This document shows, one piece after another, positions 9,345 through 18,322 of a stretch of DNA of 64,000 bases. The notes beneath the pieces were generated by a model. That model saw only the letters and a list, made by a program, of their open reading frames with translations. It did not search any database and was not told the DNA's origin. The stretch is from Burkholderia thailandensis E264 (GTDB lineage: Bacteria; Pseudomonadota; Gammaproteobacteria; Burkholderiales; Burkholderiaceae), in the NCBI RefSeq assembly GCF_000012365.1, contig NC_007651.1:2604001-2668000 (forward strand), in the 5' to 3' direction. Each line of letters opens with the position of its first letter. Positions within the stretch are counted from its first letter, which is position 1. Made by a program: the position numbers and the translations under genes.

Positions 9345-10591
9345 TGCTTGCCCACCCATTTTGGCCAGTCGGCGTGCGCGGCGCGCATGCGCGGCGCGTC
9401 GTCGACGACGCTCGGCACCGCGAGCAGCGGAAACTGCCGCGCGACGACGCGCAGCGCCTGCACGGCCGGGCTGTTCATTAGCACCTTGACCGACGGCACG
9501 CGCCAGGTCAGCCGGTCGACGAGATCGTTCGCCTTGTACGGCACGTCGCCGACGCCGCGGCCGCGCCGGTCCCAGCCGAGGTAGTTGCTCCAGTAGTTGC
9601 CGGGCCACGCCACGTCGCTCGCGGCGACGTAGCGGATCTGCTCGCGGTTGGCCGCGAAATCGTTGCCCGTCACGTCGTTGTGGATCGAGCCGCCCCACAG
9701 ATGCACGCCGACCTTGTTGTCGACGACGAGGTTGCCGCGGATCGTGTTGTACTCGGCGTCGTAGATGAACAGGCCGCGCTGGTTGCCGGCGACGACGTTG
9801 TTCTCGATCAGCGAATCCTGGATCGTGCGCAGCATGATGCCGTGATCGGTGTTGCCCCATACCCGGTTGTTGCGCACGATCTGGTTGCGCGCCTCCATGA
9901 TCGCGAGGCCCCCGCGGTTGTGATAGACGTTGTTGCCGTCCCAGACGTTGTAGTACGAGTTCATGTAGTGCGTGCCGTAGCGCACGTCGTGGATCGTGTT
10001 GTGCTCGAAGCGCGCGTGATGCGACACGTCGACGTAGATGCCGTCGCGCGCGTAGCTGATCGTGTTGCCGGCGATGCGCGCGCCCGTCGTGTTGTAGAGC
10101 TGGATGCCGTTGCCGCGCCTGGGCGACAGGAAATCGCGCTTGCCGACGATCACGTTGCCGGTGACGCGCACGTCGGCCGAGCCCTCGATCCACAGGCCGA
10201 ACAGGTTGTAGACGAGCTCGCAGTGATCGATCCGCGCGCGATCGGAGCCGGGCTGCACGTAGACGCCCGCGTTCTGCGCGGTGAGGCTCGCGCCGCTGTC
10301 GACGATCGAAAAGCCGCTGATCGTCACGTCCGGCGCGGCGACGCGGATCACGTCGCCCGCGAGGCCGCCGTCGATCGTCGGGCGGCCGACGCCGCGCAGC
10401 GCGAGGCGCTTGTCGATTCTCAGGTTCTCCTCGTAGCGGCCGCGCTGCACGAGCACCGTGTCGCCCGGCTGCGCGGCGGCGATGGCCGCGCCGATGCGCT
10501 CGCCCGGATGCACGGCGAGCGTCGCCGCGAATGCGGCGTGCATCAGCAGCGGCGCCGCGGCGAGCGTCGCGAGAGCGTGGGGTGTCGGCAT
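9341..10591 (-). CDS. nosD: NosD, periplasmic beta-helix protein for NosZ maturation
   Basis: A 416-residue secreted protein: signal peptide 1-22 (cleavage after AFA), then a right-handed parallel beta-helix of the carbohydrate-binding/sugar-hydrolase repeat type, seen as serial N-x-I-x-x-N turns (ITGNVIVGK, IAGNTISYARDGIYV, IENNVVAGNQRGLFIY, IRGNLVVDNKVG). It docks on NosFY in the periplasm and helps deliver sulfur/copper to NosZ. It lies 159 bp after nosZ, the largest gap inside the operon; I see no clear promoter there. Confidence 0.94.
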   Translation of the reverse strand: MPTPHALATLAAAPLLMHAAFAATLAVHPGERIGAAIAAAQPGDTVLVQRGRYEENLRIDKRLALRGVGRPTIDGGLAGDVIRVAAPDVTISGFSIVDSGASLTAQNAGVYVQPGSDRARIDHCELVYNLFGLWIEGSADVRVTGNVIVGKRDFLSPRRGNGIQLYNTTGARIAGNTISYARDGIYVDVSHHARFEHNTIHDVRYGTHYMNSYYNVWDGNNVYHNRGGLAIMEARNQIVRNNRVWGNTDHGIMLRTIQDSLIENNVVAGNQRGLFIYDAEYNTIRGNLVVDNKVGVHLWGGSIHNDVTGNDFAANREQIRYVAASDVAWPGNYWSNYLGWDRRGRGVGDVPYKANDLVDRLTWRVPSVKVLMNSPAVQALRVVARQFPLLAVPSVVDDAPRMRAAHADWPKWVGKQ

Positions 10592-10750
10592 CGTTTGTCG
10601 TGGGGGCGTGGGTTCGTGTAGTCGTCGGGTCCGGCCGAGTCGTGCTGGTCTCGCGCGTGTCGAAACGCGCGCCGCCGTGCGCGGTCACGGGCATGCCGGC
10701 ATGGCTGCCCGGCATCGGCGAGCGGCGCGTGCGGCGCGCGTTGCCGCGCG

Positions 10751-12730
10751 CTACGCCTCGACCAGCATCCGCGAGCGCATCTCGAGGTGCAGCGCGTGGC
10801 AGAAGTTCGTGCAGAAGCACCAGAACACGCCGGGCTTGTCTGCGATGAACGTCACCGATTGAGTCTGCTGCGGATGCACGACGAAGTTGATGTTGTAGAA
10901 CGGAATCGCGAAGCCGTGCGTCAAGTCCTCCACCTTGTCGAGATTGGTCAGGATGATCGTGACCTCGTCGCCTTTCTTCACGGTCCATTCGCGCAGCCCG
11001 AAGGTCGGCGCCTGCGACGTCAGATAGACGGTGACCTTCCTGCCGTGCCGCTCGACGCGGCTGTCCTTCGCGTTCTTCACCGCGAGCGGGAACTCGTCGA
11101 GGGTGTAGATCTGCCGCGTCTTGATGATGTCGCGGCGCACGACGATCGAGTCGTGCGGCTCCGGATACGTCGGGTGATCGGCGACGAGCTGCATCTTCTC
11201 GCCGCTGATGTCGATCAGTTGCGCGCTGTCCGGATGCAGCGGCCCGACGGGCAGGTAGCGGTCCTTCGAGAATTTGTTGTCCGAGATGAAGAACTGGCCG
11301 TCCGGCTCCTTCGTCTCGCCCATCGACGTGAAGCCGTGGCCCGGTTGATAGTGCACGTCGATCCGGTCGACGACGACCTTCGCCGCCTTGTCGCCCTTGT
11401 ATGCCTTGATCGCCTCGTCGACGCTCCACTTGACGATCTGGCTGTCGAGAAAGAGCGTCGTGTACGCGTAGCCCTTGCCGTCGAAGCCCGTGTGCAGCGG
11501 CCCGAGGCCGATCTCCGGCTCCGCGACGACGGCGTCGCGCGGCTCCTTCAGCTCGCCCGCGAACCACTTGAGCATCAGCTCGTGCGAGATCAGCGTCGCG
11601 GTGGGCGACAGCTTGCCCGAGCACGCGTAATACTTGCCGTCGGGCGATGCGTTCACGCCGTGCGGATTCTTCGGCACGGGCACGTAGCAGGTGAGGGCCG
11701 TCTTCGGGTCGGCGTTCGCCGCGCGCGTGCCGTCGACGACGGGCACGGGCGAATTGCCGATCTTGAAGAACCTGCCGTTCTTCACCGCCTCCTCGATGCG
11801 CGCGACGTGGAAGAACACGCACGCGTCGCGCTCGGCGGCCATCATCTCCTCGTAATGGACGCCGTTCTCGGTGTTGTACTGGTTCGAGCACGCGAGCTTG
11901 CCGTCGTACGACGTCGCGACGAGGTCCATGTTGCCGTCGATCTTCACCTGCCAGCGCGGCTGCATCGTCTTCGCGTCGACGCACGTGAACAGGCAGTAGT
12001 ACTTCTTCGGATCGTTCAGGTCGCGGCCGTCGTTCGGGTGCGGAATGTGGAACTCGTTGCCGCAGAACACGCGCGTCGTGTAGTTGATCTTGTCGTCGAG
12101 CGGGTCGCGCTTGTCCGGGAAGATGCCGTGAAAGCCCTGCACGTTCGGCAACGGCGTGATTGCGTCGCATTCCATCGTGTCGAGGCGCACGCGCGCGATG
12201 CGCGCGTTGATCTTGTCGTTGACGAAGATGTACTTGCCGTCGTACGTGCCGTCCGTATAGGACATGTGCACGTGATGCGTGTCGCCCGTGAAGTACTCGA
12301 GCTGGCCGTTGGCCTTCGTGCCGATGATCTTGCGCGATTCGTTCGTGATGCCCCAGCCGGACATGCAATCGATGTTGTAGACGGGAATGCGCCGGATCTC
12401 GCGTCCGGACGGCAGGCCGTGCACGCGCAGGTCGCCCGAGTGGCCGCCGCTTGAGAACGCGTAGTACGTATCGAGCTTGCCCGGATGCACTTCGTATTTG
12501 CTGAAGTCGATCGCGGGGGCGGGGTTCGCGCCGCTCGCCGCGCTCGCGCCGCCCGCCGCCGCGGTGGATGCGTCGCCGCCCTTGTTGCAGCCCGCGAGGC
12601 CGAGCGACAGGCTCGCGCCCGCGAGCCCCGCAACCGCCGACGACGCGAGGAACTTGCGCCGCCGCGCGTCCTGCGGCGCTGCCGCCGCTTCAGTGTTTTC
12701 CTTCGAATTAGCCATCACATTCTCACTCAT
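10751..12730 (-). CDS. nosZ: NosZ, nitrous-oxide reductase (clade I, Tat-exported)
   Basis: A 659-residue periplasmic multicopper enzyme reducing N2O to N2. A twin-arginine signal (RRRKFLASSAVAGLAGASL, from residue 23) marks it as clade I. The N-terminal seven-bladed propeller carries His ligands for CuZ (for example DTHHVHMSYTDG). The C-terminal cupredoxin domain carries CuA: Cys640, Cys644, His648 and Met651 in FCTNFCHALHLEM. The ATG chosen gives a normal Tat leader; the reading frame stays open another 50 codons upstream without a typical leader. It is the first gene of the leftward operon, so its promoter should lie in the 635-bp gap before nosX. Confidence 0.97.
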   Translation of the reverse strand: MSENVMANSKENTEAAAAPQDARRRKFLASSAVAGLAGASLSLGLAGCNKGGDASTAAAGGASAASGANPAPAIDFSKYEVHPGKLDTYYAFSSGGHSGDLRVHGLPSGREIRRIPVYNIDCMSGWGITNESRKIIGTKANGQLEYFTGDTHHVHMSYTDGTYDGKYIFVNDKINARIARVRLDTMECDAITPLPNVQGFHGIFPDKRDPLDDKINYTTRVFCGNEFHIPHPNDGRDLNDPKKYYCLFTCVDAKTMQPRWQVKIDGNMDLVATSYDGKLACSNQYNTENGVHYEEMMAAERDACVFFHVARIEEAVKNGRFFKIGNSPVPVVDGTRAANADPKTALTCYVPVPKNPHGVNASPDGKYYACSGKLSPTATLISHELMLKWFAGELKEPRDAVVAEPEIGLGPLHTGFDGKGYAYTTLFLDSQIVKWSVDEAIKAYKGDKAAKVVVDRIDVHYQPGHGFTSMGETKEPDGQFFISDNKFSKDRYLPVGPLHPDSAQLIDISGEKMQLVADHPTYPEPHDSIVVRRDIIKTRQIYTLDEFPLAVKNAKDSRVERHGRKVTVYLTSQAPTFGLREWTVKKGDEVTIILTNLDKVEDLTHGFAIPFYNINFVVHPQQTQSVTFIADKPGVFWCFCTNFCHALHLEMRSRMLVEA

Positions 12731-12978
12731 TGATTCGTTTTCAACGCCGGGCCAAGACCCGTTTCCGCTTTCGATACCGGTAATCCAGGCTGACCGGTGA
12801 CGATTTGCGCCGCATCGCGACAATCTGTCGCTCGATAGACGTTCCCCCGTGGCGGGCCAAACATGACTGCAAATGAACACTGCGAGTAAGGCGATCGGAA
12901 TTTTTGTTTTCGTGATTCCCTTGTGATTTGACGGAAAGATCTCCGCAGCTAGTGTCGTGTTCCGCCTATTCGCGAGAA

Positions 12979-12992
12979 ATGATCGGCCTCAA
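12979..12992. promoter_or_regulatory. Candidate FNR/Anr-type box upstream of nosZ (weaker)
   Basis: The sequence ATGATCGGCCTCAA matches 8 of 10 defined bases of TTGAT-N4-ATCAA. It lies about 250 bp upstream of the nosZ ATG, rather far for a class II site unless the leader is long. It is supported by the biology of N2O reductase genes but could be chance. Confidence 0.3.
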
Positions 12993-13254
12993 GAAAAAGA
13001 GCGTAACGGCGCACGGCGCGCGCGATCGTTGGGGGCAAGGTTGAACGGCGTCAAACAATTCGGGCGGGCGACGCCGGACGGCATCCGCCGAAACGCCGGG
13101 CCGGATGCCTGGGGGACACTTTTCGCGCGCTCGGCAACGCCGCTTGCGTGAGGCGCATCGGAGGCCGCATTCGGCGACTGCGGCGATTTCGGCGACTCGC
13201 GCGCGTCGCGCGAGCGGGGCGGCGTCCGTCGCCCGGCGCATTTGCCGCTTTTGC

Positions 13255-13268
13255 TTGATCGAGATCAC
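13255..13268. promoter_or_regulatory. Candidate FNR/Anr-type box between nosZ and nosX (stronger)
   Basis: The sequence TTGATCGAGATCAC matches 9 of 10 defined bases of the FNR/Anr/NNR consensus TTGAT-N4-ATCAA. Its centre lies about 105 bp upstream of the nosX TTG start and about 530 bp from nosZ, so it would most simply serve the rightward nosX-ABC unit. An AT-rich stretch follows at 13279-13360, suitable for a promoter. Confidence 0.45.
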
Positions 13269-13365
13269 GCAGCCGACCGATCCGAAAAAACGATAATCGT
13301 TCGGTGTCCGGATGTCGTCCGGGCAGCGATGTGCATGACGCCAATCGTTTTCGGAAATTCAATCC

Positions 13366-14424
13366 TTGTCCGGTTTCAAGAAACTCGTCGGATCGTCGCT
13401 CGCGCTCGCCGCCGTCATCGCATTGACGCTCGGGCTCGCGCTGAGGGCCCCGCAGGTATACGTGCAGGGCACGTACGTGTTCGGCACGCGCGTGCAGCTC
13501 GCGATCTACGGCGTGCCGCTCGATCGCGCGCAGCAGGCGACGAACGCGGTGTTCGCGCACTTCCAGGCGATGCAGCGCGATCTGCACGCATGGCGGCCGT
13601 CGGAGATCACGCGCCTTAACCGAAGCATCGCCGCGGGCGAGCCGTTTCGCGCATCGCCCGCGACGGCCGAGATCCTGCGCGCGGCGCGCAGGCTGTCGCT
13701 CGACACGCAGGGGCTCTTCGAGCCCGGCATCGGGCGGCTCATTCGCCTCTGGGGCTTCCAGTCCGATCAGTTTCGCGTCGCGCCGCCGTCGCGCGACGCG
13801 GTGCGGCGCGAGGTCGCGCGCGGCGCGCGCATCGCCGATCTCGCGATTTCGGCCGACGGCGTCGTGACGAGCGCGAACCGCGCGGTCGCGGTCGATCTTG
13901 GCGGCTTCGCGAAGGGCTGGGCGCTCGACGATGCGGCCGCGATCCTCAGGAAGCAGGGGATCGGCAATGCGCTGATCGACGTCGGCGGCAATCTGCTCGC
14001 GCTCGGCAGCAAGGGCGGCGCGGCGTGGCGCGTCGGCGTGCAGGACCCGCGCAAGCCCGGCACGCTCGCGACGCTCGAGCTGCGCGACGGCGAGGCGATC
14101 GGCACGAGCGGCGATTACGAGCGCTTCTTCCAGGCGGACGGCGTGCGCTACTGCCACATCCTCGATCCGCGCAGCGGCTTTCCCGCCGCGCGAAGCGAGG
14201 CCGCGACGGTGCTCGTCGCGCCCGGCCCGCACGCGGGCGCGCTGTCCGACGGCGCGAGCAAGCCGCCGTTCATCGCGGGGCCCGCGGCGATGCCGCTCAC
14301 GCGCGGGCTCGGCGTCGAAGCGGTGCTGATCGTCGATGCGCAAGGGCGCGTGTGGGCGACCGACGCGATGGCCGCGCGCGTGCGCTTCGCCGATCCGGCG
14401 CTGCGCGCCGCGCGGCTCGATTGA
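13366..14424 (+). CDS. nosX: NosX/ApbE, FAD:protein FMN transferase for NosR
   Basis: A 352-residue ApbE-family protein anchored by an N-terminal hydrophobic segment (about 8-27). Diagnostic segments are LGGFAKGWALDDAA, IDVGGNLLALG and the Mg/FAD-binding AIGTSGDYERFFQADGVRYCHILDPRSG. It transfers FMN from FAD to the threonine of an SGAT motif; NosR in this window carries exactly such a motif, so NosR is the likely client. A TTG start is used, since an in-frame stop lies ten codons upstream; GGAA precedes it by nine bases. It diverges from nosZ and is followed 19 bp later by an ABC ATPase gene. Confidence 0.9.
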   Translation: MSGFKKLVGSSLALAAVIALTLGLALRAPQVYVQGTYVFGTRVQLAIYGVPLDRAQQATNAVFAHFQAMQRDLHAWRPSEITRLNRSIAAGEPFRASPATAEILRAARRLSLDTQGLFEPGIGRLIRLWGFQSDQFRVAPPSRDAVRREVARGARIADLAISADGVVTSANRAVAVDLGGFAKGWALDDAAAILRKQGIGNALIDVGGNLLALGSKGGAAWRVGVQDPRKPGTLATLELRDGEAIGTSGDYERFFQADGVRYCHILDPRSGFPAARSEAATVLVAPGPHAGALSDGASKPPFIAGPAAMPLTRGLGVEAVLIVDAQGRVWATDAMAARVRFADPALRAARLD

Positions 14425-14443
14425 ACGACGGAGCGCCGCCGCG

Positions 14444-15430
14444 ATGACGAACGGACCACATGGACTACATGGACCGCACGGACCGCACGGACCGTGCATC
14501 GACGTGCAGGACGTGAGCCTCCATCGCGGCGGCCGCGCGATCCTGCAGCGCGTGCGCGTCTCGATCGGGTACGGCGAGCTGGTTGCGATGGTCGGGCTGA
14601 ACGGCGCGGGCAAGACGTCGCTGCTGTCGCTCGTCGCGACGCTCGTCGCGCCGAGCGGCGGACGGATTTTCGTCGACGGCTTCGATGCGCTCGCGCAGCC
14701 CGCGCGCGTGCGCGAGCGCATCGGCGTCGTGTTTCAGGAGTCGGCGCTCGAGGCGCGGCTCACCGCGCGCGAGAACCTGTGGTTCATCGCGCATTGCCAG
14801 GGGCTGGCGGGGCGCGCCGCGCGCGCGCGCGTGGACGAGCTGCTCGATGCGCTCGGCCTCGGCGCGCAAGCGGCGACGCTGGTGCGCCGGCTGTCGGGCG
14901 GCGAGCGCAGGCGGCTCGAGCTCGCCCGCGCGCTCGTCGCGAAGCCGCGCGTGCTGCTGCTCGACGAGCCGACGCTCGGCCTCGACGTCGCCGCGCGCGA
15001 TGCGTTCTGGACCGAGATCAAGCGGCTCGTCGCCGGCGGCCGCACGGTGCTGTGCTCGACGCATCACACGGACGAGGCGTGCGACGCCGATCGCGTCGTC
15101 GTGCTGGATCGGGGCGAACTCGTCGCGCTCGGCTCGTGGCGCGCGATGCGCGCGCCCGTGCCCGGCGTGATCCGGCTGCGCGTGCCGGACATCGACGCGG
15201 CGCGCCGCTGGCTCGCCGAGCACGGCTATCCGGCCGAAGTCGACGCGCAGGGCATCTCGGTCGCGGGCGCCGATCCGCAGGCGGTGCTGCCGGCGCTGCT
15301 GCGGCAGATGCCGTGCCGCGTGCTCGGCGCGGATATCGCCGCGCCGGGGCTGAAGGACGTCGTCGGCCACTGGATCGCCGCGCGCCGGGGCGGCTGCGCC
15401 GCGCCGCCGCTCGTCGGGAAGCCGGCATGA
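14444..15430 (+). CDS. ABC exporter ATPase subunit next to nosX
   Basis: A 328-residue ATPase: Walker A GLNGAGKTS (about 51-59), signature LSGGERRRLELARALV, Walker B VLLLDEP and H-loop STHHTDEAC. It is of the ABC-2 (CcmA/NodI-like) exporter class and overlaps its permease partner by ATGA at 15427-15430. The N-terminus is odd: a nine-base tandem repeat encodes GPHGLHGPHGPHGP before the conserved fold starts near residue 18. Its link to nos genes is positional; it may help export or insert something needed for N2O respiration, or be unrelated. Confidence 0.88.
   Translation: MTNGPHGLHGPHGPHGPCIDVQDVSLHRGGRAILQRVRVSIGYGELVAMVGLNGAGKTSLLSLVATLVAPSGGRIFVDGFDALAQPARVRERIGVVFQESALEARLTARENLWFIAHCQGLAGRAARARVDELLDALGLGAQAATLVRRLSGGERRRLELARALVAKPRVLLLDEPTLGLDVAARDAFWTEIKRLVAGGRTVLCSTHHTDEACDADRVVVLDRGELVALGSWRAMRAPVPGVIRLRVPDIDAARRWLAEHGYPAEVDAQGISVAGADPQAVLPALLRQMPCRVLGADIAAPGLKDVVGHWIAARRGGCAAPPLVGKPA
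14453..14494 (+). repeat. Nine-base tandem repeat coding Gly-Pro-His units
   Basis: About 4.7 copies of a GGACCGCAC-like nonamer (first two copies GGACCACAT and GGACTACAT) at the 5' end of the ABC ATPase gene. Copy-number change would keep the frame and lengthen a His-rich N-terminal tail. Confidence 0.85.
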
Positions 15431-16167
15431 ACGCCGTCGCCGCGATCGTCTGGTTCGACCTGAAGCGCTTCTGGGCGTCGCCGCTGCGAATCCTGTTCGG
15501 GCTCACGCAGCCGCTGCTGTACCTGTTCGTGCTCGGCGCGGCGCTGCGAAGCGGCACGTACGCGGAAATCGGCGGCTATCAGGCCTACATCTTCCCGGGC
15601 GTGATCGGGCTGTCGCTGATGTTCACCGCGATCTCGGCCGCGATCGGCATCGTGCACGACCGGCAGACCGGCCTTCTGAACGCGCTGCTCGTGTCGCCCG
15701 TGCGCCGCGTCGACATCGCGCTCGGCAAGATCGGCTCGGGCGCGCTGATCGCGTGGCTGCAGGCGCTGCTGCTGCTGCCGTTCTCGCCGACGATCGGAAT
15801 CGGCGTGACCGCGCCGCGCCTCGCGCTGCTCGTCGCGGCGATGGCGTTCGCCGCGCTCGTGTTTTCCGCGCTGGGGCTCGCGCTCGCGCTGCCGTTCCGG
15901 TCGGTGATCGTGTTTCCGGTCGTGTCGAACACGTTGCTGCTGCCGATGTTCTTCCTGTCGGGCGGGCTGTATCCGCTCGATCTGGCGCCGGACTGGGTGC
16001 GCGCGGCGGCCGCGCTCGATCCTGCCGCCTACGGCGTCGACCTGATGCGCGGCGTGCTGAGCATGCAGTTCGCGATCGCGCCGTCGCGCTCGATCGCGGC
16101 GCTTGCGGCGTGCCTCGTCGTCGCGGGCGCGCTCGTCGTGCGCGGGGTCGGGCGGCGGGACGCGTAG
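15427..16167 (+). CDS. ABC-2-type permease, partner of the preceding ATPase
   Basis: A 246-residue membrane protein with six predicted helices and the ABC-2 permease pattern (IVHDRQTGLLNALLVSPVRR coupling region; NTLLLPMFFLSGGLYPLD before the last helices). It resembles the NodJ/DrrB group that exports lipophilic molecules. The start codon overlaps the ATPase stop, so the two are made together. The substrate is unknown. The gene ends the rightward nosX unit; no terminator-like hairpin with a T-run was found directly after it. Confidence 0.88.
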   Translation: MNAVAAIVWFDLKRFWASPLRILFGLTQPLLYLFVLGAALRSGTYAEIGGYQAYIFPGVIGLSLMFTAISAAIGIVHDRQTGLLNALLVSPVRRVDIALGKIGSGALIAWLQALLLLPFSPTIGIGVTAPRLALLVAAMAFAALVFSALGLALALPFRSVIVFPVVSNTLLLPMFFLSGGLYPLDLAPDWVRAAAALDPAAYGVDLMRGVLSMQFAIAPSRSIAALAACLVVAGALVVRGVGRRDA

Positions 16168-16513
16168 CGCGCGAGGCGGGGCGCGAAGCCGGGTGAGGGC
16201 TCGCTCGCGCAGCCGCCGCAGCCGCCGGGCGCGGATTCGCGGTGCGGCCGGCCGGTCGTGGCCGCCGTTGCGGCCGTCGGCGGCGACCGGCCTTCGATGC
16301 GCGTTGCCCGGCACCGCGACCGGCTTGGCACGGGATGCCGAGCGCACCGTGAACCGGTCCCGATGGCACAATGCACGGCGGCACGCCGTCCCGCCGGTCG
16401 GCAAGGAAGAGGCGAGGCTCACGCACGAAGCGGATGCTCCGCACGCGTTGAATCGCATGCGCCCGATGTCGTGACGAGCCGCAGCCCTCACTCACTGTCA
16501 GGAAACCGCCGCC
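16168..16513. other. Intergenic region, no gene seen
   Basis: A 346-bp GC-rich spacer between the ABC permease and the dihydroxyacetone kinase. I see no open frame with a family signature and no clear promoter. An AGGAAA ribosome site for the kinase lies at its right end. Confidence 0.6.
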
Positions 16514-18217
16514 ATGAAGAAGCTCGTCAACCACCCGTCCGACGTCGTGCGCGAAATGCTGGAGGGCATCGCGCGGCAGTCGCCGCATGTCGCGATGCTC
16601 GGCGACGAACACGTGCTGATCCGGCGCCCCTTGCCGGAGCCGGCGCGGCGTGCGGTCGCGATCATCTCCGGCGGCGGCAGCGGCCACGAGCCGGCGCACG
16701 GCGGCTACGTCGGCGCGGGGATGCTGAGCGCGGCCGTGTGCGGCGAGGTCTTCACGTCGCCGCCCGCCGATGCGGTGCTCGCCGCGATTCGCGCGACCGC
16801 GGGCCAGAACGGCGCGCTCCTCATCGTGAAGAACTACACGGGCGATCGCCTCAATTTCGGGCTCGCGGCCGAGCTCGCGCGCGCGCAGGGCATTCCGGTC
16901 GAGATCGTCGTCGTCGCGGACGACGTGTCGCTGCGCGAACTCACCGAGCGCGGGCGCCGCCGCGGCATCGCCGGCACCGTGCTCGTGCACAAGCTCGCCG
17001 GCGCGGCCGCCGAGCGCGGCCTCGCGCTGCGGGAGGTGGCCGCCGTCGCGAGCGAGGCGGCGGCGAATCTCGGCACGATGGGCGTCGCACTCGACGGCTG
17101 CACGATTCCGGGCGCCGGGCAATCGGGCTTCCGCCTCGCCGATCACGAGATCGAGCTCGGATTGGGCATTCACGGCGAAAAGGGCGTGCAGCGCACGGCG
17201 CCGATGCCGGCCGACGCGCTGTCGGAAACGCTCGTGGCGACGATCGTCGACGATCAGGCGATCGCGCGCGGCGATCGGGTCGCGCTTCTGGTGAACGGGC
17301 TCGGCGCGACGCCGGACATGGAGCTCGGCATCGTGCTGCGCGCGGCGTACGACAGCCTGAGCCGGCGTGGCGTCGAGGTGGCGCGCGCGTGGGCGGGCAC
17401 GTTCCTGTCCGCGCTCGACATGCCCGGCTGCTCGATTTCGCTGCTCAAGCTGAACGATCGCATGCTCGAACTGCTCGACGCGCCGACGCAAGCGCGAGCG
17501 TGGCCGGGCGGCGGCGCGGTGAACCGGGACATTCGCGTGGCCGCCGCCGGGACCGGCGCAGGAGACGGACAGCCGGAATGGGCGACGGCCGGCGCGGCGG
17601 GTTCCGACGGACTGCGGCCCGCGCTGCATGCGGTTGCCGCCGCGCTGATCGACAGCGAGCCCGTGTTGACCGAGCTCGATTCCGTCGCCGGCGACGGCGA
17701 TCTGGGCGCGAGCATGCGCCGCGCGGCGAACGCGATGCTCGCGCTGCCCGCCGATGCGTATCGAGGGCCGGCGAACCTGCTCGCCGCGCTGGGCATGGCG
17801 CTGCGCCGGGCGATCGCGGGCAGCTCCGGGCCGTTTTACGCAACGGCGCTGGTGCGCGCGGGCCGCCGGCTCGCCGATGCATCGGCGCCGACCGCGCGCG
17901 ACTGGGCGAGCGCGTTCCGGAGCGGTGTCGACGCGATCGGCGATCTGGGCGGCGCGAAGCCCGGAGACCGCACGATGCTCGACGCCTTGGTGCCCGCCGT
18001 CGATGCGTTCGAGCACGCGCTGTCGGCGGGCGGGAGCGCGAGCGATGCGTGGGCGGCGGCGGTGCGCGCCGCGGAGGCAGGCGCGGCGAAAACCGCGGGC
18101 ATGACGCCGCGCGCGGGGCGCGCGAGCTATCTGGGCGAGCGCGCCGTGGGCTCGCCCGACGGCGGCGCGGTGGCCGTGGCGTGCTGGATGCGCGCGTTGC
18201 AGCCGCACGTCGCGTAG
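16514..18217 (+). CDS. dhaK: Single-chain ATP-dependent dihydroxyacetone kinase (DhaK-DhaL fusion)
   Basis: A 567-residue fusion enzyme phosphorylating dihydroxyacetone. The DhaK part (about 1-330) has GGGSGHEPAHGG at 53-64 and the substrate-binding His in GLGIHGEKGVQ. A linker (about 335-370) leads to the DhaL ATP domain with the Mg-binding motif DSVAGDGDLGASM and GSSGPFYATALV. The fusion order is that of the ATP-using enzymes of Citrobacter and eukaryotes, not the PTS-dependent three-subunit form. It stands alone, with a spacer on the left and convergent Rieske genes on the right. Glycerol/DHA use is inferred from the family. Confidence 0.93.
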   Translation: MKKLVNHPSDVVREMLEGIARQSPHVAMLGDEHVLIRRPLPEPARRAVAIISGGGSGHEPAHGGYVGAGMLSAAVCGEVFTSPPADAVLAAIRATAGQNGALLIVKNYTGDRLNFGLAAELARAQGIPVEIVVVADDVSLRELTERGRRRGIAGTVLVHKLAGAAAERGLALREVAAVASEAAANLGTMGVALDGCTIPGAGQSGFRLADHEIELGLGIHGEKGVQRTAPMPADALSETLVATIVDDQAIARGDRVALLVNGLGATPDMELGIVLRAAYDSLSRRGVEVARAWAGTFLSALDMPGCSISLLKLNDRMLELLDAPTQARAWPGGGAVNRDIRVAAAGTGAGDGQPEWATAGAAGSDGLRPALHAVAAALIDSEPVLTELDSVAGDGDLGASMRRAANAMLALPADAYRGPANLLAALGMALRRAIAGSSGPFYATALVRAGRRLADASAPTARDWASAFRSGVDAIGDLGGAKPGDRTMLDALVPAVDAFEHALSAGGSASDAWAAAVRAAEAGAAKTAGMTPRAGRASYLGERAVGSPDGGAVAVACWMRALQPHVA

Positions 18218-18322
18218 CGGCGAGTCGCGTGCTTTCCGGCGGGCGAGCGCCGTTCGGCAAGCTCAAAACACATTGCGCGGTCGCATCGTCGCCGACCGGC
18301 GCACGGCTCTTTCGGCGGCGCG

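Larger units (their letters stand above)
12731..13365. other. Divergent nosZ/nosX control region
   Basis: This 635-bp gap separates leftward nosZ from rightward nosX and holds no convincing gene; the short open frames here lack starts with ribosome sites and family features. It has AT-rich tracts near 12890-12960 and 13270-13360, which suit divergent promoters. Two FNR/Anr-type palindromes are listed separately. Oxygen- and N-oxide-responsive control of both sides is expected from the biology, but no transcription start can be read from sequence alone. Confidence 0.6.

Noticed and set aside
8430..12368. A 1312-residue leftward frame spanning nosF, nosD and nosZ
   Set aside because: Only its last 304 residues (nosF) are real; the upstream part is out-of-frame translation of nosD and nosZ.
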